A stretch of DNA of 64,000 nucleotides from Clostridium muellerianum (GCF_012926525.1 NZ_JABBNI010000011.1:1-64000); one strand, 5' to 3'. Shown: positions 1-10,295, counted from the stretch's first letter. Made by a program: numbers and translations. The notes: a model not told the origin generated them from the letters alone.

Positions 1-2
1 AT

Positions 3-1196
3 TTCGATGATCAGAGAGCTATAAAAAAGGGAGCAGGACATGATGGATTCACTTATGTAGGAGAACCAGTAACAGAAGGTTTTAAAAACGTAAGACAGGC
101 CGGAGAAGCTATATCTGTTATGATTATATTAGAAGATGGCCAGGTAGCATATGGAGATTGTGCAGCAGTACAATATTCAGGAGCAGGCGGAAGAGATCCT
201 CTATTTTTAGCTAAAGATTTTATTCCAGTTATAGAAAAGGAAATAGCACCTAAACTTATAGGAAGAGAATTAAAAGAGTTCAAAGCATTAGCAGAAGAAT
301 TTGATAAAATGCAGGTTAACGGAAAAAGACTGCATACAGCTATAAGATACGGAGTAACTCAAGCAATACTTGATGCAGTAGCAAAATCTCAAAAGTTAAC
401 TATGGCAGAAGTAATAAGAAATGAATATAATTCAGGTTATGAAATAAAAAGAGTGCCAATATTTACTCAATCTGGAGATGACAGATACGACAACTCAGAT
501 AAAATGATAATAAAAGGTGCAGATGTAATGCCACATGCACTTATAAATAACGTAGAAGAAAAACTAGGATTAAAGGGTGAAAAATTACTAAAGTATGTTG
601 AATGGTTAAGAGATAGGGTAATAAAATTAAGAACAAAAGAAGATTACAGTCCAATATTCCATATAGATGTATATGGAACAATAGGTGCCGCATTTAATTA
701 TGATACAAAAGCAATGGCTGATTATATAAAAACATTAGAAGAAGCAGCAAAACCATTCCATTTAAGAATAGAAGGACCAATGGACGTAGAAGAAAGACAA
801 AAACAAATGGAAGCAATGAGAGATTTAAGAGCAGAATTAGACGGAAGAGGAATAAAAGTAGAATTAGTTGCAGATGAATGGTGTAATACAGTTGAAGATG
901 TAAAATTCTTTACAGACAATAAAGCAGGACATATGGTACAGATAAAAACACCTGATTTAGGTGGAGTAAATAATATAGCAGATGCAATAATCTACTGTAA
1001 AGAACATGGTATGGGAGCATACTGTGGAGGAACATGTAACGAAACAAATAGATCTGCTGAAGTAACTACCAATATAGGTATGGCTTGCGGTGCAAAACAA
1101 GTACTTGCTAAACCTGGAATGGGCGTAGATGAAGGATATATGATAGTTAATAATGAAATGAATAGAATTATTGCGCTAATAAATAGAAGAAAATAA
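3..1196 (+). CDS. mal: Methylaspartate ammonia-lyase, 5' end outside the window
   Basis: Catalyses reversible removal of ammonia from (2S,3S)-3-methylaspartate to give mesaconate, the second step of the methylaspartate route of glutamate fermentation; cytosolic. The frame is open from base 3, so only about 15 N-terminal residues of a roughly 413-residue family protein are missing; the internal ATG at 120 is not the start. The enolase-superfamily motifs are visible: FHIDVYGT, the RIEGP strand and VADEW carry the three acidic metal ligands, and QIKTPDLGG carries the catalytic lysine. The sequence is very close, from memory, to the characterised C. tetanomorphum enzyme. Glutamate mutase genes are expected just upstream but cannot be seen. 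A weak hairpin follows the stop, so this gene may be expressed more strongly than the genes behind it. Confidence 0.96.
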   Translation, partial: FDDQRAIKKGAGHDGFTYVGEPVTEGFKNVRQAGEAISVMIILEDGQVAYGDCAAVQYSGAGGRDPLFLAKDFIPVIEKEIAPKLIGRELKEFKALAEEFDKMQVNGKRLHTAIRYGVTQAILDAVAKSQKLTMAEVIRNEYNSGYEIKRVPIFTQSGDDRYDNSDKMIIKGADVMPHALINNVEEKLGLKGEKLLKYVEWLRDRVIKLRTKEDYSPIFHIDVYGTIGAAFNYDTKAMADYIKTLEEAAKPFHLRIEGPMDVEERQKQMEAMRDLRAELDGRGIKVELVADEWCNTVEDVKFFTDNKAGHMVQIKTPDLGGVNNIADAIIYCKEHGMGAYCGGTCNETNRSAEVTTNIGMACGAKQVLAKPGMGVDEGYMIVNNEMNRIIALINRRK

Positions 1197-1213
1197 TTGT
1201 ACTTTAATTGGTG

Positions 1214-1240
1214 AAAGGCGGTTTAATTAAACTGCCTTTT
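1214..1240 (+). terminator. Weak intergenic hairpin after mal
   Basis: AAAGGCGGTTT pairs with AAACTGCCTTT across a four-base loop with one G-U pair, followed by a short T run. It could partly terminate transcription between mal and the mesaconase genes or set their ratio. There is no long U tract, so full termination is unlikely. Confidence 0.55.
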
Positions 1241-1282
1241 CATCTACGAAAAAGCACCAAAATATTTACCAAAAGGAGAAAG

Positions 1283-2131
1283 ATGAATATGAGAGATATA
1301 AATGTATCAGAAATAACAAGTTCTATAAAAAAACTATGCATAGATGCTAATTACTTTCTTTCAGATGATGTTAAAAATAAGATTAAAAAGGCTGAAGAGG
1401 AAGAAACATGGCCTATGGCAAAGGGAATTTTAGAAAAAATACTTACAAATGTAGATATAGCTAAAAATGAGAAGATGCCTATGTGTCAGGATACTGGTAT
1501 GGCGTGTGTATTTGTAGAATTAGGCCAGGAGGTTCATATAGTAGGAGGAAGCTTAGAAGACGCTATAAATGAAGGAGTAAGTCAAGGATACACAGAAGGT
1601 TATTTAAGAAAATCTGTAGTAAAAGATCCTTTAGATAGAGTTAACACAAAAGACAATACTCCAGCTGTTATATATTACAATGTGGTTCCAGGTGATAAGC
1701 TAAAAATTACTGTGGCACCTAAGGGATTTGGTTCAGAGAACATGAGTCAAATTAAAATGTTAAAACCTGCAGATGGGTTAGACGGAGTTAAAGAATTTAT
1801 ACTTAAAGTAGTAAAGGAAGCAGGACCTAATCCATGCCCTCCAATAGTAGTAGGTGTAGGAATAGGTGGAACCTTTGATAGGGCGGCAAATTTAGCTAAA
1901 AAAGCATTAATTAGACCTTTAGCACAGAGAAATTCAAATCCATTTTATGAAGACTTAGAAAAGGAACTTTTAGAGAAGGTAAATGCTTTAGGAATTGGAC
2001 CACAAGGATTCGGAGGAAAGACTACTGCACTTGCAGTTAATATAGAAACCTATCCAACTCATATAGCAGGACTTCCAGTTGCAGTTAACATAAACTGCCA
2101 TGTTACAAGACATGCAGAGATAGAACTATAA
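1283..2131 (+). CDS. Mesaconate (2-methylfumarate) hydratase / class I fumarase, alpha subunit
   Basis: N-terminal, Fe-S-binding half of a class I fumarate hydratase. Context makes hydration of mesaconate to (S)-citramalate the likely job. The three cysteines expected to hold the [4Fe-4S] cluster are visible in [17 protein letters not shown] and NINCHVTRH. The open frame extends back to 1208, but the ribosome site AAAAGGAG at 1271-1278 fits ATG 1283 (or ATG 1289), giving 280-282 residues, the normal family length. The beta subunit follows 25 bp downstream. Fumarase activity cannot be excluded from sequence alone; the mesaconase call rests on the neighbours mal and citramalate lyase. Confidence 0.9.
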   Translation: MNMRDINVSEITSSIKKLCIDANYFLSDDVKNKIKKAEEEETWPMAKGILEKILTNVDIAKNEKMPMCQDTGMACVFVELGQEVHIVGGSLEDAINEGVSQGYTEGYLRKSVVKDPLDRVNTKDNTPAVIYYNVVPGDKLKITVAPKGFGSENMSQIKMLKPADGLDGVKEFILKVVKEAGPNPCPPIVVGVGIGGTFDRAANLAKKALIRPLAQRNSNPFYEDLEKELLEKVNALGIGPQGFGGKTTALAVNIETYPTHIAGLPVAVNINCHVTRHAEIEL

Positions 2132-2156
2132 TAATTTATAAATAGGAGGTATAGAC

Positions 2157-2717
2157 ATGGAAAAAAGAATTACAACTCCTTTAACAGAGGAAAAAGTTAA
2201 AGATTTAAAGGCTGGAGACAGTGTTTTAGTATCCGGAGTTATATATACTGCAAGAGATGCAGCTCATAAAAGACTTGTTGATCTTTTAGATAAGGGTGAA
2301 GAATTACCTATGAATGTAAAAGATTCAATTATATATTATGTAGGACCAAGTCCAGCAAAGCCAGGAAAAGTAATAGGTTCAGCAGGACCTACTACAAGTT
2401 ATAGAATGGACCCTTATGCACCAAGATTATTAGATATAGGTTTAAAAGGAATGATAGGAAAAGGCTTAAGATCAAAAGATGTAATAGCTTCTATGAAGAA
2501 GAATAAAGCTGTTTATTTTGCAGCTATAGGTGGAGCGGCTGCACTTATGGGAAAAGCTATAAAGAAGGCAGAAGTTATAGCTTATGAAGATTTAGGATCT
2601 GAAGCTGTAAGAAGATTAGAAGTAGAAGATTTACCTTTAGTTGTGGTAATAGATTCAGAAGGAAATAATTTATACGAAATGGGACAAAAGGAATATTTAA
2701 AGTCTGTAAATGATTAA
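2157..2717 (+). CDS. Mesaconate hydratase / class I fumarase, beta subunit
   Basis: C-terminal domain of class I fumarase as a separate 186-residue subunit, pairing with the alpha subunit just upstream to form the hydratase. The family pattern GPTTSYRMDPYAPRLLD and the glycine-rich stretch AAIGGAAALMGKAIKKAE are clear. A good ribosome site (TAGGAGG) precedes ATG 2157. The split alpha/beta arrangement is usual in clostridia and archaea, while enteric bacteria carry a fused protein. It belongs to the methylaspartate operon and is followed by the citramalate lyase genes. Confidence 0.92.
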   Translation: MEKRITTPLTEEKVKDLKAGDSVLVSGVIYTARDAAHKRLVDLLDKGEELPMNVKDSIIYYVGPSPAKPGKVIGSAGPTTSYRMDPYAPRLLDIGLKGMIGKGLRSKDVIASMKKNKAVYFAAIGGAAALMGKAIKKAEVIAYEDLGSEAVRRLEVEDLPLVVVIDSEGNNLYEMGQKEYLKSVND

Positions 2718-2758
2718 TTTGAATAAGCTATAAATTACAAAGTGAGGGGAGAAAGCTA

Positions 2759-3022
2759 ATGGAAATAAAAAATGTAGCCAAAGCAGGTACATTAGAATCA
2801 AATGACATAATGATTATGGTTGCACCAAATGAAAACGGTAAAGTAGAACTAGAACTTGAAAGTATAGTAATGAAGCAATTTGGAAAACAAATAGAAAAAA
2901 CTATACTAGAAAAAGTAAAAGAATTAGGGATAGAAAGTGTAACTATAAAGGCTCAAGATAAAGGGGCATTAGATTATACAATAAAATCAAGAGTTCAAAC
3001 AGCTATAGAAAGAGCAATGTAA
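2759..3022 (+). CDS. citD: Citramalate (citrate) lyase acyl-carrier (gamma) subunit
   Basis: Small acyl-carrier protein of the citrate/citramalate lyase complex. It carries the phosphoribosyl-dephospho-CoA arm on which the acetyl thioester is cycled. The attachment motif AGTLESND is present and puts the modified serine at residue 14, as in CitD. The 87-residue length is slightly below the roughly 95-100 of many CitD proteins. The neighbours citE, citF, citC and citX form a full lyase plus maturation set, and the upstream mal and mesaconase genes indicate citramalate rather than citrate as substrate. Confidence 0.93.
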   Translation: MEIKNVAKAGTLESNDIMIMVAPNENGKVELELESIVMKQFGKQIEKTILEKVKELGIESVTIKAQDKGALDYTIKSRVQTAIERAM

Positions 3023-3044
3023 ATTTAAAATTGAGGTGAGATAT

Positions 3045-3917
3045 ATGAAAAGACTAAGAAGAACAATGCTTTTTATGCCTGGAAATAATCCAGGAATGCT
3101 TCAAAATGCACCCATACTTGGAGCTGATTCAGTAATACTTGATTTAGAGGATGCAGTAAGCCTTACAGAAAAGGACAGTGCAAGAATACTTGTTAGTGAA
3201 GCTATAAAAGCTATAGATTATTCAAAAGTAGAATTAGTTGTCAGAGTAAATCCATTAGATACTGAATTCGGACCAAAGGATGTAGATGTTATATCTAGGG
3301 TTAAACCAGATGCATTAATGATTCCTAAAGCTACAGAAGAACAGCTTGAAACCATAGATAAAGTGCTTTCCAAAATTGAAGGCGAAGAAGGATTTGAAAA
3401 TAGTTGCATAAAGCTAATTCCAATTGTAGAAACAGCTTATGGATTAGAAAATGTATACAGTATAATTAAATCATCTAAAAGAGTAGTAGGAGTACTTTTA
3501 GGCGCAGAAGATTTAACTTCAGACTTTGGAATTAAGAGAACAAAAGTAGGAGAAGAAATATTTTATGCTAGAAACAGGGTATCTACAGCTTGTAGAGCGG
3601 CTAGAGTTGATGCTATAGATACACCTTTTACAGATACCAACGATTATGAAGGTTTAGAAAAAGATACATTTAAAGCTAAGAGCTTAGGTTTCACAGGAAA
3701 AGCATCCATAAATCCAAGACAGATAGATACTATACATTCAGTATTTGCACCAACAGAAGCTGAAATAAAACATGCAGTAAGAGTTCTTGAAGCAAGAGAT
3801 GAGGCTAAAGCAAAGGGACTAGGAGTATTTTCACTAGATGGAAAAATGGTAGATGCACCTGTAATAAACAGAGCTGTAACTACTGTGGAGTTGGCCAAAT
3901 TATTAGGTCTTATTTAA
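3045..3917 (+). CDS. citE: Citramalate (citrate) lyase beta subunit
   Basis: Acyl-lyase subunit that cleaves the acyl-carrier-bound citramalyl (or citryl) thioester, giving pyruvate in the citramalate case. The family start RRTMLFMPGNNPGML, the acidic VILDLEDAV strand and the LLGAEDLTSDFG motif with its acidic metal ligands are all visible. An in-frame GTG exists at 3036, but GAGGTGAG at 3033-3040 is the ribosome site for ATG 3045, giving 290 residues, a normal CitE length. The order in the operon is citD-citE-citF-citC-citX. Specificity for citramalate is inferred from the pathway context. Confidence 0.93.
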   Translation: MKRLRRTMLFMPGNNPGMLQNAPILGADSVILDLEDAVSLTEKDSARILVSEAIKAIDYSKVELVVRVNPLDTEFGPKDVDVISRVKPDALMIPKATEEQLETIDKVLSKIEGEEGFENSCIKLIPIVETAYGLENVYSIIKSSKRVVGVLLGAEDLTSDFGIKRTKVGEEIFYARNRVSTACRAARVDAIDTPFTDTNDYEGLEKDTFKAKSLGFTGKASINPRQIDTIHSVFAPTEAEIKHAVRVLEARDEAKAKGLGVFSLDGKMVDAPVINRAVTTVELAKLLGLI

Positions 3918-3960
3918 TTAATATATGTGAAACTAAATCTGGAAAAAGTGAGGTATTACT

Positions 3961-5502
3961 ATGAAAAATATACTAGGAAGAGAAATTCCTGATAATATAG
4001 AGGGATATGGAGAAGTAAAGCCTTTTAAAGGAGCTTTTTCAAATTGTGGTGTTAAAGAAAAAGTAGGTGTAAAGGTAAGTTCCGTAAAGCCAGGGGAAGA
4101 TAAGGTATTAAACAGTATAGAAGAAGCTTTAGATAAAGTGGAAATAAAAGATGGAATGACTATATCTTTTCACCATCATTTAAGAAATGGAGATTTTATA
4201 CTTAATAATGTAATGTATGCTATTTCTAAAAGAGGAATAAAAGATATTACTATAGCTGCAAGTTCAATATTTCCAATACATGAACCATTAGTAGAATATA
4301 TGAAAAAAGGTATCGTAACAGGTATAGTTGCAAATTATATGTCAGGACCTGTAGCAGAAGCTATATCTAAAGGATATTTAAAGAAACCGGCAGTAATGAT
4401 GACCCATGGTGGAAGACCAAGAGCTATAGAAAGTGGAGACTTACATATAGATGTAGCATTTATAGGAGCACCAACTGCGGACACTTATGGAAACATAAAT
4501 GGAGTTTATGGAAATGCTGCTTGTGGTGCTTTAGGATATGCTGTAAGTGATGCTGAATATGCAGATAAAGTAGTAGCAATTACTGATAATTTAGTTCCTT
4601 ATCCTGCATGCCCTATTGAAATCAATCAAACATATGTAGATTATGTAGTTAAAGTTGAGTCCATAGGAAATCCAGCAGGTATTGTATCAGGTACTACAAA
4701 GATAACAAAAGATCCTGTGGGACTTAAAATAGCTAAAATGGCATCGAAGGTTATGGAAGCTTCAGGTCTTGTAAAAGACGGAATGTCATTTCAAACAGGA
4801 GCTGGTGGAACATCCCTTGCAGTAGCAGAAAATTTAAAAGAAATAATGAGAGAGAAAAAAGTAACAGGAAGTTTTGCAGCAGGTGGAGTAACAGGTTATA
4901 TTGTAGATATGTTTGAAGAAGGATTATTCACACATATATTTGATGTACAATGCTTTGATTTAAAAGCTGTAGAATCATATAGAAATAATCCTAAACATCA
5001 AGGTATGAGCGGGTCTATGTATGGTAACCCTCATAATAAAGGCGCTGTAGTAAATAACCTAGATGTTATGATACTTGGAGCTACAGAAATAGATACAGAT
5101 TTTAATGTAAATGTAACAACAGGATCTGATGGGGTAATAATGGGAGGCTCAGGTGGACACAGCGATACTGCTGCAGGAGCAAAGCTTGCTATTGTGGTTA
5201 CAAATCTTATAAAAGGAAGACTTCCTATTATAAAGGATAAGGTTACTACAGTTACAACTCCAGGAGAAAGTATAGATGTAGTAGTTACAGAAAGAGGTAT
5301 AGCCGTAAATCCAATAAGAAAAGATTTAATAGAAAAATTAAAAGCTAAAAACTTACCTGTTATGACTATAGAAGAATTAAAAAATTTAGCTGAAAGTATG
5401 ACAGGAAAGCCAGAACCTATAGAATTTACAGATAAAGTTGTAGCAGTAGTAGAATACAGAGATGGTACTATAATAGATGTAGTTAGAAAACCATTAAGCT
5501 AA
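3961..5502 (+). CDS. citF: Citramalate (citrate) lyase alpha subunit (acyl-ACP transferase)
   Basis: Transferase subunit that exchanges the acetyl group on the acyl carrier for citramalate (or citrate) before cleavage by CitE. At 513 residues it has the usual CitF length. HHHLRNGDF near the N-terminus, MTHGGRPRAIESGD in the middle and GSDGVIMGGSGGHSDTAAGA near the C-terminus are typical of the family. Ribosome site GTGAGG precedes ATG 3961. It lies between citE and the ligase gene in one co-directional operon. Confidence 0.93.
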   Translation: MKNILGREIPDNIEGYGEVKPFKGAFSNCGVKEKVGVKVSSVKPGEDKVLNSIEEALDKVEIKDGMTISFHHHLRNGDFILNNVMYAISKRGIKDITIAASSIFPIHEPLVEYMKKGIVTGIVANYMSGPVAEAISKGYLKKPAVMMTHGGRPRAIESGDLHIDVAFIGAPTADTYGNINGVYGNAACGALGYAVSDAEYADKVVAITDNLVPYPACPIEINQTYVDYVVKVESIGNPAGIVSGTTKITKDPVGLKIAKMASKVMEASGLVKDGMSFQTGAGGTSLAVAENLKEIMREKKVTGSFAAGGVTGYIVDMFEEGLFTHIFDVQCFDLKAVESYRNNPKHQGMSGSMYGNPHNKGAVVNNLDVMILGATEIDTDFNVNVTTGSDGVIMGGSGGHSDTAAGAKLAIVVTNLIKGRLPIIKDKVTTVTTPGESIDVVVTERGIAVNPIRKDLIEKLKAKNLPVMTIEELKNLAESMTGKPEPIEFTDKVVAVVEYRDGTIIDVVRKPLS

Positions 5503-5513
5503 GGAGATAAAAA

Positions 5514-6560
5514 ATGTATGATTTAAAGCTTGAGAAAATAAGTTTAAATAATGAAGAAGAAAAAAATGAAGTATATGAGTTCTTAGAAAGCTTTGGATTA
5601 ATACTGGATAAAGATGTGGATTATACAGTGGTTTTTAGAGATGGAAATAATGTAATTAAAGCTACTTGTTCTAAAGCTAAGAATATATTTAAATGCTTTG
5701 CCATATCAGAAGATATAAGAGGAGAAAATATAACTTCTTCTCTTATATCTAATTTAATAGATAAGCTTTTTGAAGAAGGAATTTACCACAGTTTTTTATT
5801 TACTAAACCAGATAAAGTGAAAATATTCACTTCCTTAAATTTTAATCTTATATATAAAGAAAAAAGTGCTGCTTTATTAGAGTATGGAATTTATAATATA
5901 AATAAAGCTTTGGATAAAATGATAGCTAAGAATAAAATAGATGTAACAACTGAAAAAGGTGCACTTGTAATGAATTGCAATCCATTTACTAATGGACATA
6001 GGTATTTAGTAGAGGAAGCTTCAAAAAAGTGCAGAGAAGTTATAGTGTTTGTGGTGGAAGAAGACAAATCATTATTTCCTTTCAATGAAAGATATTCAAT
6101 AGTAAAAGAAGGCTTATCAGATTTAAAAAATGTAAATGTTGTTCCAGGCAGTGAATATATTATATCATCAGCTACTTTCCCATCTTACTTCATTAGAAAA
6201 GAAGATGAAAGACTAAAATCCTATGAAAATATTGATTGTAACATATTTGGGGAATATTTTTGTAAAAGATTAAATATAATAAAGAGATTTGTAGGTGAAG
6301 AGCCTTACTGTAATGTTACTAATACATATAATAATACATTAAAAGAAGTTATGCCTGACTATGGCGTAGAACTTATAGAAATAGAGAGAAAGAGCTATGA
6401 AGGAAATTATATAAGTGCATCTAAAGTTAGAGAACTTATAAAGAACGACCAAATGGATCAGATAAAAAAAATAGTACCTGAAATAACATGGAAGTTTTTA
6501 AATTCTAATAAAGGAAAGGAGATAAGAGAGAAAATACGAAAAAGTAACTCTCCACATTAG
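5514..6560 (+). CDS. citC: [Citrate/citramalate lyase] acetate:SH-lyase ligase
   Basis: ATP-dependent enzyme that acetylates the thiol of the CitD prosthetic group and so switches the lyase on. The N-terminal third looks like an acetyltransferase-type (GNAT) domain, as known for CitC. The C-terminal two thirds are a nucleotidylyltransferase fold with NPFTNGHRYLVEEA (HxGH-like) and the ISASKVRELI signature. The 348 residues match the family. It starts 11 bp after citF with ribosome site AAGGAGAT. Confidence 0.92.
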   Translation: MYDLKLEKISLNNEEEKNEVYEFLESFGLILDKDVDYTVVFRDGNNVIKATCSKAKNIFKCFAISEDIRGENITSSLISNLIDKLFEEGIYHSFLFTKPDKVKIFTSLNFNLIYKEKSAALLEYGIYNINKALDKMIAKNKIDVTTEKGALVMNCNPFTNGHRYLVEEASKKCREVIVFVVEEDKSLFPFNERYSIVKEGLSDLKNVNVVPGSEYIISSATFPSYFIRKEDERLKSYENIDCNIFGEYFCKRLNIIKRFVGEEPYCNVTNTYNNTLKEVMPDYGVELIEIERKSYEGNYISASKVRELIKNDQMDQIKKIVPEITWKFLNSNKGKEIREKIRKSNSPH

Positions 6561-6563
6561 TTT

Positions 6564-7160
6564 ATGAATAGATATTGGTTAACAAATTATACTTATGAAG
6601 ATTATGTTAAAGATAAACAAAAAAAAGATCATATAAAAGGAATAAAAGAATATACTCCAGAAGATATATTAATATGCAGAGAAGAAAGAGTGTGTGAACA
6701 GGAAAAGTTAATTAATTTTTATAAAAAAACATTAGTTTTTATGAGAGTTAATTATCCTGGAGTTACTAAAAACAATACTATAACACTTGGAATAATGAAA
6801 TTTATGAATAAATTTTTGATGGAAAAGCTTAACCAATATGTATCATATAAAAATTTTACTATAACAGCGGAAGGACCATCTTTAACACTTATTGTTAATA
6901 AAGATGCAGAGGAAACAAAGAAAATAACGGTTAGTATAGAAAACCATCATTTTTTAGGAAGATATGTGGATATTGATGTTTACGATAAAAACAATAATAG
7001 TTTAAGTAGAGGAACATTGGGATTTAAGCCAAGAAGATGTTATATATGTAGTGATGTTGCTCAAAACTGCGTAAGGTCAAGAAAGCATAATGAACAAGAA
7101 ATAAAAGAGTTTATTAAAAACAAATATGAAGATTATTGTAGATGGCATAGAGTACTGTAA
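6564..7160 (+). CDS. citX: CitX-like holo-acyl-carrier synthase of citramalate lyase
   Basis: Likely transfers the phosphoribosyl-dephospho-CoA precursor onto Ser14 of CitD. CitX features are visible: ILICREERV near the N-terminus, NYPGVTKNN, GRYVDIDVYDK, and the cysteine-rich PRRCYICSDVAQNCVRSRKH, including the R-x-C-x2-C and CxRxRxH pattern. ATG 6564 comes 3 bp after the citC stop without an obvious ribosome site, so translational coupling is likely. No citG-like gene for making the precursor is visible, so that function must lie elsewhere. Confidence 0.86.
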   Translation: MNRYWLTNYTYEDYVKDKQKKDHIKGIKEYTPEDILICREERVCEQEKLINFYKKTLVFMRVNYPGVTKNNTITLGIMKFMNKFLMEKLNQYVSYKNFTITAEGPSLTLIVNKDAEETKKITVSIENHHFLGRYVDIDVYDKNNNSLSRGTLGFKPRRCYICSDVAQNCVRSRKHNEQEIKEFIKNKYEDYCRWHRVL

Positions 7161-7233
7161 TTATAAAAAATGAATGAAATATTTTTAATAAGTGGTTATA
7201 ATAATTTATATAACAGAAATGTGGAGGTACTTT

Positions 7234-7950
7234 ATGTTTTTTAGAAGTAATGATGATGGATTGTATAGAAAAGTTCCTATGAAATTTAAAGTAATAATAT
7301 TTTGTATATTAGTGTGTGTAGTAATTGGTATATCATATAGAGAAGCATTAAATAATCGGAGAAGTAATAGTATAATCGAAAATATACATAAAGAGAATTC
7401 TAATAATAACTCAGTAATAAAAGAAAAAGAAGATGGTAATATTTCCAAAAAGTCACAAGCTCAAAAAGTTGAAGATGAAAAATATAATGAAAGTTATAAG
7501 GCTTTTGGAGAAAAGAAATATGACAATGCAATAGCATTAGCTGATGAAATTATAAAAGAAGATTCAAATTTTTATAAAGCTTATAACATTAAGGGAATAG
7601 CACTATGTTACAAAAGTAATTTTGATGAAGGAATGAAGAATATAGACAAAGCTCTTCAATTAAAACCTGATTTTGGATATGCTAGATTTAACAAAGCGTT
7701 GGCTTATGAGTTACAAGGTAATTATGATGCTGCATTAACCTGGTATGATAAAAATTTAGAGGTTGAAAATTACATATGGAGTTATTATGGCAAAGCTAGT
7801 ATATATGGCAGGCGTGGAGATGTACAAAATACAGTGAAATATTTAAAAATAGCCGTAAATATGTCACCAGATGTAAAGAACATTGCAGCAAAAGAAGAAG
7901 ATTTTAATCCAGTGAAGGATTCTAAAGAGTTTCAGGATATAATAAAGTAA
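7234..7950 (+). CDS. Membrane-anchored TPR protein
   Basis: Residues about 16-34 form one hydrophobic segment, followed by a basic and Asn/Lys-rich linker. Three or so tetratricopeptide repeats span about residues 85-215, with typical YDNAIALADEIIKEDSNFYKAYNIKG spacing. An N-terminal signal anchor with the repeats outside the membrane is likely. The frame is open back to 7192, but GTGGAGG at 7221-7227 places the start at ATG 7234, giving 238 residues. The partner is unknown. It resembles the TPR protein at 13140 in organisation, though membrane placement differs. Confidence 0.75.
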   Translation: MFFRSNDDGLYRKVPMKFKVIIFCILVCVVIGISYREALNNRRSNSIIENIHKENSNNNSVIKEKEDGNISKKSQAQKVEDEKYNESYKAFGEKKYDNAIALADEIIKEDSNFYKAYNIKGIALCYKSNFDEGMKNIDKALQLKPDFGYARFNKALAYELQGNYDAALTWYDKNLEVENYIWSYYGKASIYGRRGDVQNTVKYLKIAVNMSPDVKNIAAKEEDFNPVKDSKEFQDIIK

Positions 7951-7985
7951 TCCCCAGTAATTATTAACTTATGGGGATTATTTTA
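7948..7985 (+). terminator. Intrinsic terminator after the TPR gene
   Basis: TAATCCCCA pairs with TGGGGATTA across a 15-base loop and is followed by TTTTATTTT. It ends the operon before the convergent regulator gene. Confidence 0.85.
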
Positions 7986-8120
7986 TTTTAAAAATGTGGA
8001 TAAGTTAAAAAATATTGCGCTGTAATTAAAACTGTAATTTTGTAAATGAATTGTAGAAATTTAAGGGAAAGTGCTTAATTCCATGTAAAAAAACAAAACG
8101 AGCAATATTTTTTTATATGA

Positions 8121-10124
8121 TTAAGGTATATTTATTCCATACTTCTTACACTTTAAAGATACGGTTCTATGAGTAATTCCTAGAGCTTTACCAGCCTTGT
8201 TATAGCTTTTATAGGTTTTCATAGCTATAGTTATTAGTTCTTTTTCATATGCTTCTAAAGGTTGAAGCTCACCATTTCTTAAATTTATTAAAGAACCGTC
8301 TTCTAATTTACTGTTTTTAATATAAAAAGGCAGATCCTTCTCTGTTATATGTTCACCCTCACACATGTTTATGGCTCTTTCAATAATGTTTTCCAATTCT
8401 CTTATGTTGCCGGGCCAATGATATTCTTGTAAATGCATAAGAGATTTTTTATCTATACCTATAATATTTTTGTTTAATTTAATATTTATTTTATGAATAA
8501 AGTGTTCTACTAAAAGATTTATATCTTCTTTTCTATTTCTTAAAGGTGGCAATATAATATTTATAATGTTTAATCTGTAATAAAGATCTTCTCTAAAAGT
8601 GCCTTCCTTTATCATTTCGTCTAGATTTCTATTAGTAGCAGCAATTATTCTTATGTCTACAGTTTGAGTAGTAAGACCACCTACACTTTCAAATTCTCTT
8701 TCTTGAAGAACCCTTAATAGTTTAACCTGCATAGATACAGGCATGTCGCCAATTTCATCTAGAAACAAGGTGCCACCGTCTGCTATATTAAATTTTCCAG
8801 GTTTACTTTTAGCAGCTCCAGTAAAAGCCCCTTTTTCATATCCAAATAATTCACTTTCAAGTAAATTTTCAGGAATAGCGGCACAGTTTACTCTAACAAA
8901 AGGCTTATTTTTCCTATTACTATTATTGTGAATAGCTTTAGCAATGAGTTCTTTACCAGTTCCACTTTCACCACGAATTAATACAGTAGAAGGTGAATTG
9001 GAAGCTTTTTGTGCAATAAATAAACAATCTTTAAGGGAACTACTGCAGCCTATTATAGAATTAAAGGAACTGCTAAAGTTATGCCTATTTAATTCATCTT
9101 TATAATAATTTAACTCCTCTTCAGATTTTTCAAGTTTTTTAACTAAGTCTTTAATTTCATCTACAGTTTTTGATATAGAAATAACACCTTTAAATATTCC
9201 GTCTATGAAAATAGGCTCTATTGTGGATACTATACTTATGTTATCTTTACGATAAATTTTATTTTCAATTGGTGATTTTGTATTAAATACTTTAATTCGG
9301 AGTCCATTTGGAGATATATTAATTAAATCTTTTCCTACAATATCCTTATTTTTAATACCAAAGTGTTTTTCGTAAGATGGATTTACATAACTTACAATTC
9401 TTCTATCATCTACAAAGCAAATTAAGTCATGAGATGCTTCTAATATTTTTTTAAATTTTTCATTTAATTCCTTGATACCTATTAGTTCAGATATATCTTG
9501 AAATACGCCTAAAGCTCCAATAATTTTATTATTAGAATATATAGGAGATCTATTTGTTAAAACAAGGTGGTTATTTATATATTGTGTTTCTCCAACTTTA
9601 CGTTCTTTTGAAGTTACTATGTGAGGTAAATCAGAAGTTGGAATGATATCTTTTACGAAACGTCCTATTACATCTTTTTGATTTTTATCAACTATTTTAA
9701 GAGCATAGTCGTTCATAGCTGTAATATATCCATTTACATCAATAACTAATATTCCTACAGGTATGTTTTTTACTATTTGATCATAAGCTATAGTATTCTC
9801 TTCAATTATGTCATCTATTTTTGATAAAACTGAATTATTATTATCTACAATATATATAGTTATAAAGTTACATAACTCCAGTACTGAATTTTGACCTTCT
9901 ATAGAATTTTCTTTGCAAGAAATTTCAACTATTTCGCCTTCTTTTATTTTTAAAGATAATAAAGCTAACATGCTTATAGCTAAAGGTTCTTTTGCAGATA
10001 AATTTCTTATGTATAGATTTATTCCATATTTATTTTTGAGTTCTGTAGCTTTATGAACTATCATAGCGGCAATTCGTGTATGTATTCCATTATGTATTTG
10101 TATTGTTATACTACTTTTGTACAT
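8121..10124 (-). CDS. Sigma-54-dependent activator with N-terminal HPr-like domain
   Basis: A 667-residue enhancer-binding protein. Residues 1-90 resemble the PTS phosphocarrier HPr: NGIHTRIA puts a histidine at position 15 and an arginine at 17, as in GLHARPA, and the second HPr motif region follows, with Glu (not Ser) at position 46. Two PAS-type sensor domains span about 105-330. The AAA+ domain has Walker A GESGTGKE at 385-392 and the sigma-54 contact loop GAFTGA at 432-437. A Fis-type helix-turn-helix ends the protein. It is divergent from ptsI, which has a sigma-54-type promoter, so phosphotransfer from enzyme I to His15 could report PEP/pyruvate status and control ptsI. That circuit is inference; the domain order is read directly. 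Confidence 0.88.
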   Translation of the reverse strand: MYKSSITIQIHNGIHTRIAAMIVHKATELKNKYGINLYIRNLSAKEPLAISMLALLSLKIKEGEIVEISCKENSIEGQNSVLELCNFITIYIVDNNNSVLSKIDDIIEENTIAYDQIVKNIPVGILVIDVNGYITAMNDYALKIVDKNQKDVIGRFVKDIIPTSDLPHIVTSKERKVGETQYINNHLVLTNRSPIYSNNKIIGALGVFQDISELIGIKELNEKFKKILEASHDLICFVDDRRIVSYVNPSYEKHFGIKNKDIVGKDLINISPNGLRIKVFNTKSPIENKIYRKDNISIVSTIEPIFIDGIFKGVISISKTVDEIKDLVKKLEKSEEELNYYKDELNRHNFSSSFNSIIGCSSSLKDCLFIAQKASNSPSTVLIRGESGTGKELIAKAIHNNSNRKNKPFVRVNCAAIPENLLESELFGYEKGAFTGAAKSKPGKFNIADGGTLFLDEIGDMPVSMQVKLLRVLQEREFESVGGLTTQTVDIRIIAATNRNLDEMIKEGTFREDLYYRLNIINIILPPLRNRKEDINLLVEHFIHKINIKLNKNIIGIDKKSLMHLQEYHWPGNIRELENIIERAINMCEGEHITEKDLPFYIKNSKLEDGSLINLRNGELQPLEAYEKELITIAMKTYKSYNKAGKALGITHRTVSLKCKKYGINIP

Positions 10125-10295
10125 AATTCACCTCCGTTTGATAAAAAATATCATATATGTGTGTAAATGCTGATAAAATTTATCAAGTATAATATTAACT
10201 CAAAACCCCATGTAAGTCTACATGTTAAAAGTAATTTTTTAATTACTTAATAAGAATATGATAGTTTAAGTTGATAATTTTTAGCAAGCTTTCTT

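Noticed and set aside
120-1196. ATG 120 as the start of methylaspartate ammonia-lyase
   Set aside because: The upstream codons from base 3 match the conserved family N-terminus, so the gene begins before the window.
8743-8931. Plus-strand ORF of 62 codons opposite the sigma-54 activator
   Set aside because: It is a shadow of the conserved AAA+ coding region on the other strand.
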